Part shown: positions 43,680 to 54,711 of the stretch, piece by piece
How the letters are laid out: each line of letters opens with the position of its first letter
How positions within the stretch are numbered: position 1 is the stretch's first letter
From: Euglena gracilis
Lineage: Eukaryota > Euglenida > Euglenophyceae > Euglenales
DNA length: 64,000 bases
Assembly (NCBI GenBank): GCA_039621445.1
Contig: CP154955.1
Location: 29,953,471-30,017,470 of the forward strand
Reading direction: 5' to 3'
The notes under the pieces: model-generated
What the model was told of the DNA's origin: nothing
Database searches by the model: none
Seen by the model: the letters and a program-made list of their open reading frames with translations, nothing else
Translations under genes and position numbers: made by a program

Positions 43680-44279
43680 TTTGCGGAGTTATTGTTTTTC
43701 TTTGTGCACCTTTTGAAAGGGGCTTAAGATTTTATTGCTGCCAACCAAAAGTCTCTGAAATTTAAGGGGTTTGGCCAAAACGGTTGCAGGCGCGCCGAAT
43801 TTCTTCCGTACAATGAAGGGGGCAGCCTCTCGGGTCTGAAACCCCGAGTCTCGGCCACCCCCTGGTTTCACAAACCTGACCCGGTAACGCTGTGTTCGGC
43901 GAGGGTTTTGCCGTTGCAGAGGTCGCCACAGCCCATGATTGAAACGTTGGCCGGCAAAGGGAACATGGACACGCACCGCTGTCTCGGCTCTGCCACCCGG
44001 CTGCCGAGTCCCAGACATCGGCTGCAGAAGTCGTTTTGGGGCGTCTTTGCTGGAAAGGTCTCACGTCGCACTGCCAGTACCAGACGTGAGGTTTGCTGTG
44101 CAAGTGAAGATGGGGCGTGAGGACAGCCGCAGAGGCCGCTTGGACATATGTGCAGCAGCGGGACCAGTGGTGTACTGACGCGGAGGCCGACGCTCCCGAG
44201 AGGAGGGTGTATGCCGTGCCACAGTACCCCCCCCCCCCCAAATAATAAATCCCCCGGTTTATTATTCGGACACTCGAAG
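43663..44279 (-). repeat. Tandem duplication, unit 1 (right arm only)
   Basis: A unit of 617 bp beginning TCGCCGGCGACGCCC is repeated at 44280-44896. The left arm has one copy (about 8460-9080). The join is ACTCGAAGTCG/CCGGCGACG, where TCG is shared by both ends. The two units differ slightly: in this one a TAA stop has become AAA at the end of the ORF on the minus strand. Confidence 0.9.
43689..44018 (-). CDS. Hypothetical basic ORF, R1' duplicate 1
   Basis: The usual stop TAA is AAA here, so the frame runs 14 codons further (KILSPFQKVHKEKQ). This read-through is unique to this copy. Confidence 0.3.
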   Translation of the reverse strand: MSGTRQPGGRAETAVRVHVPFAGQRFNHGLWRPLQRQNPRRTQRYRVRFVKPGGGRDSGFQTREAAPFIVRKKFGAPATVLAKPLKFQRLLVGSNKILSPFQKVHKEKQ

Positions 44280-44896
44280 TCGCCGGCGACGCCCATTTTG
44301 CGGAGTTATTGTTTTTCTTTGTGCACCTTTTTTTTTGGGCTTAAGATTTAATTGCTGCCAACCAAAAGTCTCTGAAATTTAAGGGGTTTGGCCAAAACGG
44401 TTGCAGGCGCGCCGAATTTCTTCCGTACAATGAAGGGGGCAGCCTCTCGGGTCTGAAACCCCGAGTCTCGGCCACCCCCTGGTTTCACAAACCTGACCCG
44501 GTAACGCTGTGTTCGGCGAGGGTTTTGCCGTTGCAGAGGTCGCCACAGCCCATGATTGAAACGTTGGCCGGCAAAGGGAACATGGACACGCACCGCTGTC
44601 TCGGCTCTGCCACCCGGCTGCCGAGTCCCAGACATCGGCTGCAGAAGTCGTTTTGGGGCGTCTTTGCTGGAAAGGTCTCACGTCGCACTGCCAGTACCAG
44701 ACGTGAGGTTTGCTGTGCAAGAGAAGAGGGGGCGTGAGGACAGCCGCAGAGGCCGCTTGGACATATGTGCAGCAGCGGGACCAGTGGTGTACTGACGCGG
44801 AGGCCGACGCTCCCGAGAGGAGGGTGTATGCCGTGCCACAGTACCCCCCCCCCCCCAAATAATAAATCCCCCGGTTTATTATTCGGACACTCGAAG
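44280..44896 (-). repeat. Tandem duplication, unit 2 (right arm only)
   Basis: Second unit, closer in detail to the R2 copy (GAGAAGAGGGGG near 44722, where unit 1 has GTGAAGATGGGG), hinting at gene conversion from R2'. Confidence 0.85.
44348..44635 (-). CDS. Hypothetical basic ORF, R1' duplicate 2
   Basis: Second copy from the 617-bp tandem duplication, with the normal TAA. Confidence 0.3.
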   Translation of the reverse strand: MSGTRQPGGRAETAVRVHVPFAGQRFNHGLWRPLQRQNPRRTQRYRVRFVKPGGGRDSGFQTREAAPFIVRKKFGAPATVLAKPLKFQRLLVGSN

Positions 44897-47277
44897 TCGG
44901 GGTCCAGGGGGGTTTTATTATTTGGGGGGAATTTTGGGGGGGAGTTTTATTATTTGGGCAAATTTTTTCATGTCAAAAATTGTATCAAAAAACCCTCCAC
45001 AGGCTCCAATGGTCACTTTTTTTTTGGCATTTTTGGGCCTCTTTGAAAAATGGGTGCTTTTTGGTATATTTTCTGCACCAATTTCATCCATTTCTGTGAC
45101 TTTTTTTTGCAACCTTTCTGACAGACGAGGACACCCCCAGCCCGCAGTTTGAATCAGGGGCAGCCGAGTGCCCCTCCAACCAAGTCACACGTGCATTTGT
45201 GCCGTTTAAACACACCATATGTGTACATCTTAGGGGCTATCACCACAGAGAGGGTGTGCAACTTCTCTAATATGGAGGCCAAAGTGATGCTTGCGGTGTT
45301 TTGTGTGACGGTTGTGGAACTGTCCAGTGGCATCTCTGGGTACCCCCACTGGACGTCAACACAAGACGTGCAGGCATGCGCCGCGCGCAAATGCGCATGT
45401 GGACAGGAGAGTGGGCTTTTGGAAGGTGATGAGCGAGCCCCCCATTTAGCTGGTTGGCCAGCAATGGCGGGAGTGCCTTCTAACGATATGGCTGCGTGGC
45501 AGGCAGAGGGCTTGCTGCACGGAGGTGGGCAGGGTATTGCCCCTGGCCACAGGATCACACCATTTGCACTTGATTTGCAGTCGACCTCTGGAAGCCTAGG
45601 TCTCATATCTGTTGGTGATCTCAGGCGGCCAAAATCGAATTAAAGCCTTTTTGGTCGATTTGCGCATTTTGGCACAACAACCATAATTTGATTTTAGCTG
45701 CAGGAGGTGAGAGCGAGAGCGACCAGGATTGGACGAAATCCCGGCCGAATAACGCTTTTTGGCCAGGCTTTCCCAGGAATTCTGTGTTTTTTGCCGTTTT
45801 TTTTTTGTGGTCGGCACGGTACGAAAACCCCTTGACCTCCCCCCAAAGTGAGTAATACATTGAACAAAACAACAAAAACCTGGTACCCTGGTACCGCCAC
45901 CGGCCATTTTGTGCGCTCTCCTCACCAGTTGTCGGCGGATGGCGGTGTCTCTCTCCCATGGTTTTGACGCACTTTTTTTGTTTTTGCCAGCCTCGGATTT
46001 GTGTTTTTGGGTGTTTGCCTGAGCCTGGGGAACAAGGATGGGAGGTTCAGGGTGGGTCCAATTGTGTCGCTGGGCAGGGTCGCAGGGAAGGAGGCGTGTC
46101 CGGGGCGTTTGTGAAGGCCCGGGCAGGGTGAAGGGAGAGTGCTCCGAAGAGGGAAGGGTCGGGGGTCCCCACCGAACTTGCCGCCAGGATGTGTCCGGCT
46201 AAATTGTGTTGAATTGCAACCCTGCACCGCCGGGCTGGGGTTTAGAACACAGTCGCCGACGTCTGCCAGATTTTTTTGGGCGGGGCTTCTTCTTCACAAG
46301 CTTTCCATGCGGAAATGCTAAAGGAGTGTTTTCTGCCCCTCCCTTCAGATTAGCGTAAATGTTCTGCCTCAAATCAATAAAACTTTTTGGGCCCCCCCCC
46401 CCAGGGAGGAAGCTGCCACCTGATAGGTCGGCCCAGGACGGCCCTGACAACTGCCTATGATGCCAAACTTGCCATTCAGATTCATTCCATATTTTTTTAA
46501 AAGGTTTTGTAGCACGGGGAGGGAGAGTGGTTTCTGGGCCCCTGCCAGTGGTGGGGCGTTCACGGCCACCTCCAAACGGGTTGGCTTAAACCCGACCCCC
46601 CACTTATAACCCCCCCCATCCTATAACCAGGTTTTAAATAGTGCTGAGCTCTTAATAAGCGCTCACCCACCCCTTCATTGACACCCCCATATAAACCGGC
46701 GCACTCCATGGAGCTCTGATGACTGAAATGCAAAGGTTTTGTGTTTTCCAGGCTTTGAGCGAAAAATTTTATTCGATTGTTTCGACTTTTTTGACCCAAA
46801 AATGACCGGAAGTGAGTGGGTTGACAGCCCAAAACGGGGCGCTGGCCGGTCGAAAAACGCTCATTTTTCGACCCAAATACAGTTTTTCCGGGTCCGGGAG
46901 GCCCAAAAACATCGTTTCAGGCAAAATCTTTTTTCTATTTTTTTTGACTTTTTTTGAACTGAAAATGTCCCAAAGTCAATGGGTTGGCAGCCAAAAACGG
47001 GGCACTGGAGGGTCAAAAAACGCTCAATTTCGGCCCAGAAACAGTTTTTCTGGGTGAGGGAGGCCAAAAGAAATCGTTTCGAGCAAAAAAAATCGATTTT
47101 TTTGACTTTTTTGCCCCGAAAATGACCCACACTCAATGGGTTGGCAGCCCAAAACGGGGTGCTGGCGGGGCGAAAAACGCCCATTTTCGGCGCAAAAACA
47201 ATTTTTCTGGGTTCGGGAGGCCCAAAACCATCGTTTCGGGCAATTTTTTTTCGATTTTTTCTGACCTTTTTGACCCA

Positions 47278-47375
47278 TAATGGGCAGCATTGGTCATGAT
47301 GGCCATCAATGGTCATGATGGGCATCATGGGCATCTGGGTCATGATGGCCATCATGGGTCATGCTGGACATGGGC
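47278..47375 (-). repeat. CATGATGG microsatellite, second array, right
   Basis: Mirror of 5996-6080, followed by the GCCCGGCC tract. Confidence 0.85.
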
Positions 47376-48504
47376 GCGGGCCCGGCCCGGCCCGGCCCGG
47401 CGGCACGGCCTGGCGGCCCGGCGGCCCGGGAAAAACGGTCATTTTCGGTTCAAAAACAGGTTTTCCGGGTCAGGGAGGCCCAAAAACATCGTTTTTGGCA
47501 AAAATAAAGAAATTAAAAAAAATTTCCATTTTTTTCGACTTTTTTGGCCCGGTTTTGACTCAAAGTCAACGGGTTGGGCCCAAAATGGGGCGCCGGCGGT
47601 CGAAAAAGGCTCATTTTTGGCTCGAAAACACTTTTTTCGGGTCCGGGAGGTCAAAAAACATGGTTTTGGGCAAAAAATCTTTTTTGAATTTTTTTGACTT
47701 TCTGACCCAAAAATGGCTAAGTCCACCGGCCAGGGGGGCGGGCCACAGCCACAGGGGGGGGGGGATGGGGGGGGGTCCGGGTCGGAAAATTTTTTTTTCA
47801 CTCAAAAGCATTTTTTTTGGTTCTGAAGTGAAAAAAAGTGTTTTTGAGCGAAAAATTTTTTTCAAAATTTTCGGTCCCAACCTGCCTCCCTCGCCCAGCC
47901 GCCCTCACAGCGCCCGCAGGGGCCCCCGAATACCCAAAACTGGCCCAAAATCGCACAATCAGACCCCGGGAACCCCAAAAAACGGTCAACCCCCCCCCCT
48001 AAACCTCATGATTGACCCCCTGGTTTGGGTCCCAACTCCCCGTCTGACCCGAGATACGGCCAATTTACGGTTTCGGGCCCCGAACGGGCCCGAAATGGCC
48101 AAAACTGGCAAAACTGGCCCAAAACCACAAAACGGGCGTATCTCGGGCTAGGCGAGGAGTTAGCCCAAACCGCGCATACCGATCGATCGGACGTCCCAAA
48201 GTTGTGGAAGGACGTCCTCTTCACTGTTCCTCAACTCCGCAGCGTTTTCGAGATATTTTGAATTTTTCGATTTTTTGACCCCAAAAATGACCCTGCAATT
48301 TCCCCGGAAAAGAAAACGGTAGACAACTTTTTTGCTCGGGCCATATCACCGGACTGGCGGGGAGTTGCGGGTAACCTAAAGGCTCCAGAGGTACTAGGGA
48401 TCGTCCCCTAACCTATGGGCTGTTCAATTTGAGGGCCACGAAATCCAATCACATCGATAATCCCGGGGTTTCCGGACCTACCCAGGGGGGTCCTGGGTCA
48501 TGAT

Positions 48505-48660
48505 GCGCATCATGGGTCATGATTATGATTATGATGATCATTGGTCATGATGGCCATCATTGGTCATGATGGCCATCATTGGTCATGATGTGCATCATGG
48601 GTCATGATGGCCATCATGGGTCATGATGTGCATCATGACCATGATGGCCATGATGGGCTG
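48505..48660 (-). repeat. CATGATGG microsatellite, right
   Basis: Mirror of 4978-5125, with an added TGATGCGCATCATGG unit next to the extra satellite module. Confidence 0.9.
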
Positions 48661-50255
48661 GGGGGTCGAAAACCGCCAATTTTCGGCTCGAAAACACTTT
48701 TTCCGGGTTCAGGAAGCCAAAAAACATGTTTTTGGGCAAAATTTTTTTTTCGATTTTTTCGACTTTTTGGCCCGAAAACGGCCAGTGGAAAAAGTGTACA
48801 AAATGGCCCAAATTGGCGGAAAATGGACAAAACTCGGGCTGGGCAGGGAGATGCGGGGAAATCAAAATACGAGTAGATAGGGCGTTCCAAGGGCTTCAAT
48901 TTAGGTCTCCGGACATTTTTTTCAACTCCCCACCATTTTGGAGATATTTTGCAAAACTGGTTTTTTGGCCCGTTTTGGGCTCCAAATGGCAGAGTCCCCC
49001 CATGGCGAAACCACAAAACGGCCATATCTCGGCCCAGGCGGGGAGTTGGCCCAAACCGCGCATACCGGTGGATAGGGCGTCCCAAAGTTGTGGAATGAGA
49101 TACTCTTTACTTTTTCTCAACTCTGCAGCGTTTTCGAGATATTTTGAATTTTTCGATTTTTTGACCCCAAAAATGATCCCCTTTTGCTGGTCCAACAAAC
49201 TTTCTTTGAAAAAAAACGGTAGACAATTTTTTTGCTCGGGCACGTCTCCGGATTGGCGGGGATTTGGGGGCAAAATGCGGGCTCTGGACAAACTAGGGAC
49301 CCTCTCCTAACCTATAGGCTAATAAGTTTTCGGGTCCGGAAATCAGGTCACATCGATAATCCGCGGGTGTCCGGGCCTACTTGGGAGGGGGCGGGGGGGG
49401 GGGGGGGGGGGGTCGGTGTGGGGGGGGGGGGGGTGGTAAGCTTCGCTCTTACTGTAAAGAGATAAGAGCTCAGCGACCAGGGTGTGACGTAGAGCTGAGC
49501 TCTTTGGGAAGCGTGGACGTGCCGGCCCGGCGCGGCTAGACCCGTCCCGCCGGCGGCTCGGCCGGGTGGTGGTGGTGGTGGTGGTGGAAGGATCATATGG
49601 CTATAATGCATTGGTGCAAAAGGGGGATAGAGTGGGTATTATTATTCGGGATGCCTCCGAACGGTTGATGCGGCCCAGGCGTGGTTACCCCGAGTTCGCA
49701 CCGCTCCCATCATCGTTGCCCCCCCAAGTGGGGTGACGATGATGGGATGTCATCGGCTTGGGTCTCCCCGGCTATGGGTACCGGGGACCCGCACGGTTGC
49801 GGGCGGTTACCTACCTTGCTATCTTGCCATGGGCAAGAGGTTAGAATTTGGGGTTTCCCACTGGGTTGCAGGTAACGGTTTAGTTAGTGTTAGGTTGTTA
49901 GGGTCAGTTAGTGTTCGGTGTGTTGGTGTTAGTTAGCGAGATAGGCTAGTGTCAGGGAGAGGGGTTAGGGGAGAGAGGTTTTACCAAAAGGGGATGTGGC
50001 TTTTCCCGTTGGCATGGGGACTGGCGACGTTTGCCACTGGAAAAATTGGATGGTTAATGATTAGAGTTAGAGGTATTTACACTTCCGGAGTGTCTATTTC
50101 TTTTGGTATTTCCCCAGTGGATTGCAGAAGGAAACATTTTCATTGACAACATTCTCATTCACAACATTATCATTGACACATGAACAAAGGAAGCAGATTT
50201 GTCTCTTGGCTCTTGGGATGCAGCCTAAATTATTGCTTTGCCGAAGTAACTTGGA

Positions 50256-50486
50256 ATGGACGATGTAATGTATCATCGTTGTGCAGAATATGCGCTTGGA
50301 GGCAAATGTTTTGAGATGTGTTCTGTTTACTTACCGATACGGTACAGATACGGGATTAATGTGCTTCGGCACGACAAGCCATTGTATCAACTTATCCCAA
50401 TTCACAGTGAAAATTCGTTCGATTTTGGCCCTACAGTGTTCAGTTGCCAGCACTTGATCCCATTGGGACTTTGCCCCCAGAAATAA
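50256..50486 (+). CDS. Hypothetical 76-codon ORF, right arm
   Basis: Same protein as 3156-3386, unchanged. AATAAA at 50482-50487 overlaps the stop at 50484-50486. Function unknown. The identity between arms says little because the surrounding non-coding sequence is equally conserved. Confidence 0.3.
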   Translation: MDDVMYHRCAEYALGGKCFEMCSVYLPIRYRYGINVLRHDKPLYQLIPIHSENSFDFGPTVFSCQHLIPLGLCPQK

Positions 50487-50849
50487 AACTTTCTTAGATT
50501 GCCGGGAATGCACTTTTCACTTTTTGCCGTTTTTTGCGCACCCGCGCATTCTTTTTTGATGAAGTGAGTCACCACCACCCGACGGGGCGGCCGACCCGAC
50601 AAGCCGAGGTGAGCAAGAGCAAAGGTGTACCACGACTTCCGGCGTCCGAGGATTTTTTTGAGGAATCCGACTTTTTTGACTTTGGGGAGACCTGTTTTTG
50701 ACCTCCGCCGGCCGGGGGAAACACCTCGTCAAGCGAAGGCGGTGCGACACGAAACGCTGTTTTTCGAGGCGGCACCCTCGTCCAGTGAAGGTGTGGTACC
50801 CGCCGGCTCCCCCCATTCCCCGGTGGCCTCGGTGTTGCGCAGGTGCGCA

Positions 50850-51731
50850 TTCACCTCCCTCCCCCCACCCCAGCCTTTATTTTGATTTGAAAGCAAAGCA
50901 GGGGCCTTTGGCTGGAGACACCCTTCCCTCCCTTGCCGGTCCCATCCCTTACCTTCCCTCGCTGTCCTTTGGTCCTTGGTCCGATATAGGGGGAAGGAGA
51001 GGGAGAGTGCCAGGGGTATAGAGGGGGAGGTGTGCAGGGGTTGAGAGGTGGGCGGTCCGACACACGGTTGGAGTGGCGTGGAGATGGTTCGCCGGGGGTA
51101 TAGGGTTGACACAGGGGTGTGACAGGGTCCCATGGCCCCACAGGGGATCACCGAGGCACGCCGTGCCTGGCACACACTGCGGCCCTCTGGCCGCCTTCGC
51201 CTGCGCCGCCCGACGCCCCGCCGCTGCCGGCCCCGGCGCAGCGCTGGACGCGCTGGTAGGTGCACTCCCCTTGGCCTTTGTGTCTCTCCCGTGGGGAGAG
51301 AGGGAGGGGTGTGCCCGCACCTGGCCCACCTCCCACGGGTGCACCCCCGAGTGGCCTCACGGGTGTGCCACCCTGGTCCAGCGGACCGCCTAAGTGTACG
51401 CTTGGGGTGTGTGCTGCTGGCCGGTGTGCGTGCACCGCGTGGTAAACCAAATCCAAAAGGCAGGCACGATTCAGGAGAGGGGATGAACTCGCATGGCGCA
51501 TTCTTTTGGCCCGGACGCTGTGTGCACTGTGTGTACCCACCGGCGGCTATGTCGACTGTGCACGCGAGAGGGGTTGACAGAATGGGAGGGAATCACCTCT
51601 GGGGAAGAGAGGGGTGCATGGGAAAACAATGCGCATGTGCGCAATCAGCACACTGTGAGTTGAAGAATGCGCGCATGCGCAATGTTGCACTGGGCTGAGG
51701 AGTCTGAGGAGGAGTGCACCCCCCTGTGGTC
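50850..51731 (-). other. 3' region of the right exon 6
   Basis: Mirror of 1911-2790. Dyads at 51630-51643 and 51668-51681, CpG-rich stretch about 51140-51350, no convincing additional exon. Confidence 0.4.
50876..50881 (-). terminator. Putative polyadenylation signal (right)
   Basis: Mirror of 2761-2766: AATAAA on the minus strand, downstream of the stop at 51732. Confidence 0.4.
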
Positions 51732-53169
51732 TCACTTCTCCTTCCGCGGTGGCGGGAAGGGCAGCAGGGTGAACTTGGTCGTCCGCTCCTGCAGGGTGGA
51801 CCGCGCTGCGGGGGACTGCTGCTGCTGGGGGCCGCGGGCTGGGGACTGGGCTGGGGATCGGGCACCGGCCGGGGGCTGGGGGCTGGGGGAGGGGGGCTGG
51901 CTGGAGGAGTGGGAGGCGGGCGCTGCTGCTGGGGACGCTGCCGCCTGGCGGGTCCTCGGGCGGCGGGGGCTGGGGCTGGGGCTGGAGAGCAGGGAGGTCC
52001 TCCGCTTGGGGTGTGGCGTCGCCTCCGGCTCCTCCTCCTGGGTACCCCGCTTCTTCTTCCTTGGGGGTGAGGGCCTCTGGGGCGGGGGGACGGTCTTGCC
52101 TGCGGGACGGCGGATCATGCCGAGGGGTGGGGGGCCGCTGGGCTTCTTGGGGGCGGGGCGGGGTGGGGGGGGAGTGGGCTCTGGGGCCTCCACCTCCTCC
52201 AGTGGGGGCACCGGGACCACGGGCTGCCTTCGCCGGTCTTCCCTCCCCCTGGCCCCCTCCTCCTCCTCGGACTCCACCACGGTCTCTGGCTCCACCGCAG
52301 CCTGGGCGGCCCCCTGCTGCCCCTCGGGCTCCCCCTCCTCGGCACCCTCGGCCTCCACCACCTGCGCGGAGGCCTCCTCCGGGCCGTCCCCCCCGGCCTC
52401 GGGTTCGGCCGCCGCCTCCTCCTCGGCCTCCTCCCCCTCTGCGTAGCTGGGGTGCGACGACAGCGGCGACGACGACCGTCCACTGCCCCCCTGGCCCTCC
52501 TCTTCATCACCCTCCTCCTCCTCCCCTCTTCATCCTCCTCCTCCTCATCCGACGTGAACACCGGTGGGGGCCGCCCTCCCGGGCGATGTTCCTCCGGATC
52601 CGCCGCTCGTAGATCCGGGCCGTCCGCAGCAGGGACTCGGGCACCCCCTTGGAGGTGCTGGGCTTGGGCCGGGCCTTGGGCTTGGCCTTGGCCTTCCCCC
52701 GCTGTGCGGCCCGCTTGGCCGCCCGCTCCTTCTTCTTCTCCGACCGTCGCTGGACGGCCTCCTTCCGGGCCTGGGCCTCCGTCGCCTTCACCTCCAGCAG
52801 CTGCTTCAGCACCTCGGACTCCACCACCGTCCACAGCGGCTCGGACTTCTCCACGGCGTCCTGCAGCTGCTTCCACAGCCCGGTGTTGTCCACCAGGCAG
52901 GCCTCCTGCACCGCGTGCCGGATGTGCTCGGTGTACTCCACCGGCTGCACCCTCTCCTTCCCCGTCAGCACCGCCACCATGTGCGGGGGGTCGGGCGTCC
53001 AGTTCAGGATGTGCCCCACCCGCACCGCCGAGGGGAGCTGGAGGAGGAGGAAGCTGTCCACCTCCACGGGACGTCGGACAGCGCGGCGCCACAGGTAGTC
53101 CACGACGGCCCAGTGCAGCGCGTCGGGGGAGCCGTTGGACTCGCGGTCCCAGAGGATGACGGGAGGGAC
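51732..53169 (-). CDS. Exon 6 of the six-exon gene (right copy), C-terminal acidic/proline-rich tail
   Basis: Acceptor CTGCTCAG before 53169; stop TGA at 51732-51734. The N-terminal 150 codons are globular (VILWDRESNGSPDALHWAVV, ILNWTPDPPHMVAV), then comes a coiled Lys/Arg-rich stretch (RRSEKKKERAAKRAAQRGKA), and the rest is an acidic GAG-repeat region followed by Pro/Ser-rich sequence ending FPPPRKEK. Codon 32 is CGA here (53074-53076) but TGA in the left copy. A -1 shift at the G5 run 52566-52570 is shared by both arms. This copy has further indels in the GAG repeats, so its middle is out of frame. The low-complexity tail suggests a disordered region. Confidence 0.6.
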
Positions 53170-53438
53170 CTGAGCAGGGGTGGCAAAGGGGGTGGGTATT
53201 GCGCAGGTGCGCATTCGAACATCATATGGAATACCAACAGGGACATGGAATGCAACATCTTATAAACACAAATAAGAATGCGCACATGCGCAATCATCCC
53301 AATGAAGGGAGGATTGCGCAGGTGCGCATTCATTACCAGGGATCCACCCAAGCACCACCCAGGCGGATTATGCATCCAGACACACAGCGTTTATGCAATG
53401 CCATTGACTCAGAGCATCAGGGAGGGGGTTGCAGACAC
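53170..53438 (-). other. Intron 5 with three TGCGCA dyads
   Basis: GT...AG intron of 269 bp, the right-arm partner of 203-471. Dyads fall at about 53200-53213, 53279-53292 and 53315-53328. No coding potential is seen. Confidence 0.7.
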
Positions 53439-54051
53439 CTTGAGCCTGTCCAGCTCCGTGTCGTGGAGGAGGACGTGGAGGGAGAACTCCACCGGCCGGT
53501 GGCGCTGCGCCCCGGCTCCACCACCTCGGTCCTCACCCAGCAGTCCACATCCAGCCGGTGCTTGGTGGCCACCCTCCGGTGGATGTGCTCCACCGTGGCC
53601 AGCGCCAGCGCCGGCGTCCCGAACACCACCACGGGGACGTCGTCCGCCACGGCGTACACCTGCGGCGCGATCGCCACCCCTCGCTCAGCCTGCACCACCA
53701 CCATCCGCACCCTAGCCTGCTCCGCCTGCATCGGCACCCCCGCCTCCGACGCCGCCGAGTAACAGAAGACCCTCGCCAGGGTCTTCTGCTGCCCCTGGAC
53801 CTCCCGCGCGTAGTCCACGCAGGCCAGGTGCGCCGGGTCCTCCGTCACCACCACCTTGGGTCTCGGGCGTGGGGCGGCCAGGCTCTCCCGCAGCGCCTCG
53901 AACTTCACCGACGTCCAGACCTCGGCGGTGGCCAGCGCCGTGAAGGGCGGGCACGTCGCGTCCTCCCGCCACTCCCAGCGCCCGAGCCGCACGACCAGGT
54001 GGCGGAGTGCGACGGCCTCCTTGAACCTCCGTCTGGCGGCCCAGTCCTCCA
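53439..54051 (-). CDS. Exon 5 of the six-exon gene (right, complete copy)
   Basis: Acceptor CCCTCGCAG before 54051, donor GTGTCTGC after 53439; 613 nt. It encodes an Ala/Val-rich globular stretch (VEDWAARRRFKEAVALRHLV, CPPFTALATAEVWTSVKFEAL, VFGTPALALATVEHIHRRVA). With one base restored in the C4 run 53510-53513 (G4 on the coding strand) the exon ends in phase 0, exactly what exon 6 needs. The left-arm copy has the same four-base run. The part from 53439 to 53640 is duplicated at 1-202. Confidence 0.6.
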
Positions 54052-54214
54052 CTGCGAGGGACAGGGCACGGGAGTGGTGGGGAGAATGCGCAGGTGCGCA
54101 ATCGAACCATAACATGCAGTGCACCCCACACAGAGCAATCCATGTCCAGAGCACGATGCATCCATAACATTAGATGGGACAGAATGCAAACGTGGGTGGG
54201 TGACAGAAGCACAC
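54052..54214 (-). other. Intron 4 with one TGCGCA dyad
   Basis: GT...AG intron of 163 bp. The single dyad TGCGCAGGTGCGCA is at 54087-54100, about 33 bp from the acceptor. The remainder is unremarkable AT-rich sequence. Confidence 0.65.
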
Positions 54215-54506
54215 CAACTTCCGGGTGGATGAAGCGGTTGGCCTCCGTCCAGTGGAAGTTCACCCACATCTCCAGGCAGGCGTCGCTCACCGCCTTCTCG
54301 AAGTCCTGCAGCTTGGGCCTCTCCCCCAGCAGCGCCGGCACCACCGCCGCCCTCGCCTCCGGCGTCATCAGCATCCTCAGGGACCGCAGCGCCGACACCG
54401 TCAGACCCTTCTTCGTCGCCTCCAGCTTCCGCAGCGCCTCGATGGCCTGCTGCCCCAGCTGCTCCACCCAGCGCTGGAGGGGGCCGTACGCCTTGGTGGC
54501 CGTGTC
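54215..54506 (-). CDS. Exon 4 of the six-exon gene
   Basis: Acceptor CACACTCAG before 54506 and donor GTGTGCTTC after 54215; 292 nt, phase 0 in and 1 out. The translation is helix-rich (DTATKAYGPLQRWVEQLG, ALRSLRMLMTPEARAAVV, CLEMWVNFHWTEANRF) and directly follows the ParB-like core. No catalytic motif is evident. It may be the all-helical domain that often follows ParB-like N-domains, but that is inference. Confidence 0.6.
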
Positions 54507-54711
54507 CTGAGTGTGGGAGGCGGGAGGCAAGTTTATGGTCATTCCAAAGAAATGGCCAAATGCGCACATGCGCATTCTTCTCTTGAGAGAAGAATGCGCA
54601 TGTGCGCAATCATGTGATGCCACACACACAGACTGTTGCATTCCATCTCCCGTACTCTGACCACTCACATTGCATCATCATCCATTACACCCCACACAAC
54701 ACAAACCACAC
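54507..54711 (-). other. Intron 3 with a pair of TGCGCA dyads forming a hairpin
   Basis: GT...AG intron of 205 bp. Dyads at 54561-54574 and 54595-54608 are themselves arranged as an inverted repeat: each is followed inward by ATTCTTCTCT or its complement, with a 2-bp centre. The transcript could fold into a long perfect hairpin. Confidence 0.65.

Larger units (their letters stand above)
38229..46588 (-). repeat. Repeat block R1' (right arm)
   Basis: Mirror copy of R1. It keeps the R1 orientation of the invertible stretch (about 45232-45427), the 77-bp and 720-bp R1-specific segments (45617-46460), and the absence of the 65-bp R2 segment near 41665. It carries a private tandem duplication at 43663-44896. 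Confidence 0.9.
46740..49310 (-). repeat. Satellite zone, right arm
   Basis: Mirror of 4340-6620 plus one additional unit of about 278 bp (roughly 48235-48512) that duplicates the module at 49120-49380. A 160-bp periodicity is again visible at 46790-47270. Confidence 0.85.
28702..53640 (-). repeat. Right arm of a giant palindrome
   Basis: Reverse complement of 1-24059. It is about 880 bp longer, mainly because of a 617-bp tandem duplication at 43663-44896 and an extra satellite unit of about 278 bp at roughly 48235-48512. The inner breakpoint falls inside an exon-like segment of block R2, pairing 24059 with 28702. The outer end at 53640 is only where the window ends on the other arm, so homology may continue beyond. 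Confidence 0.95.
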
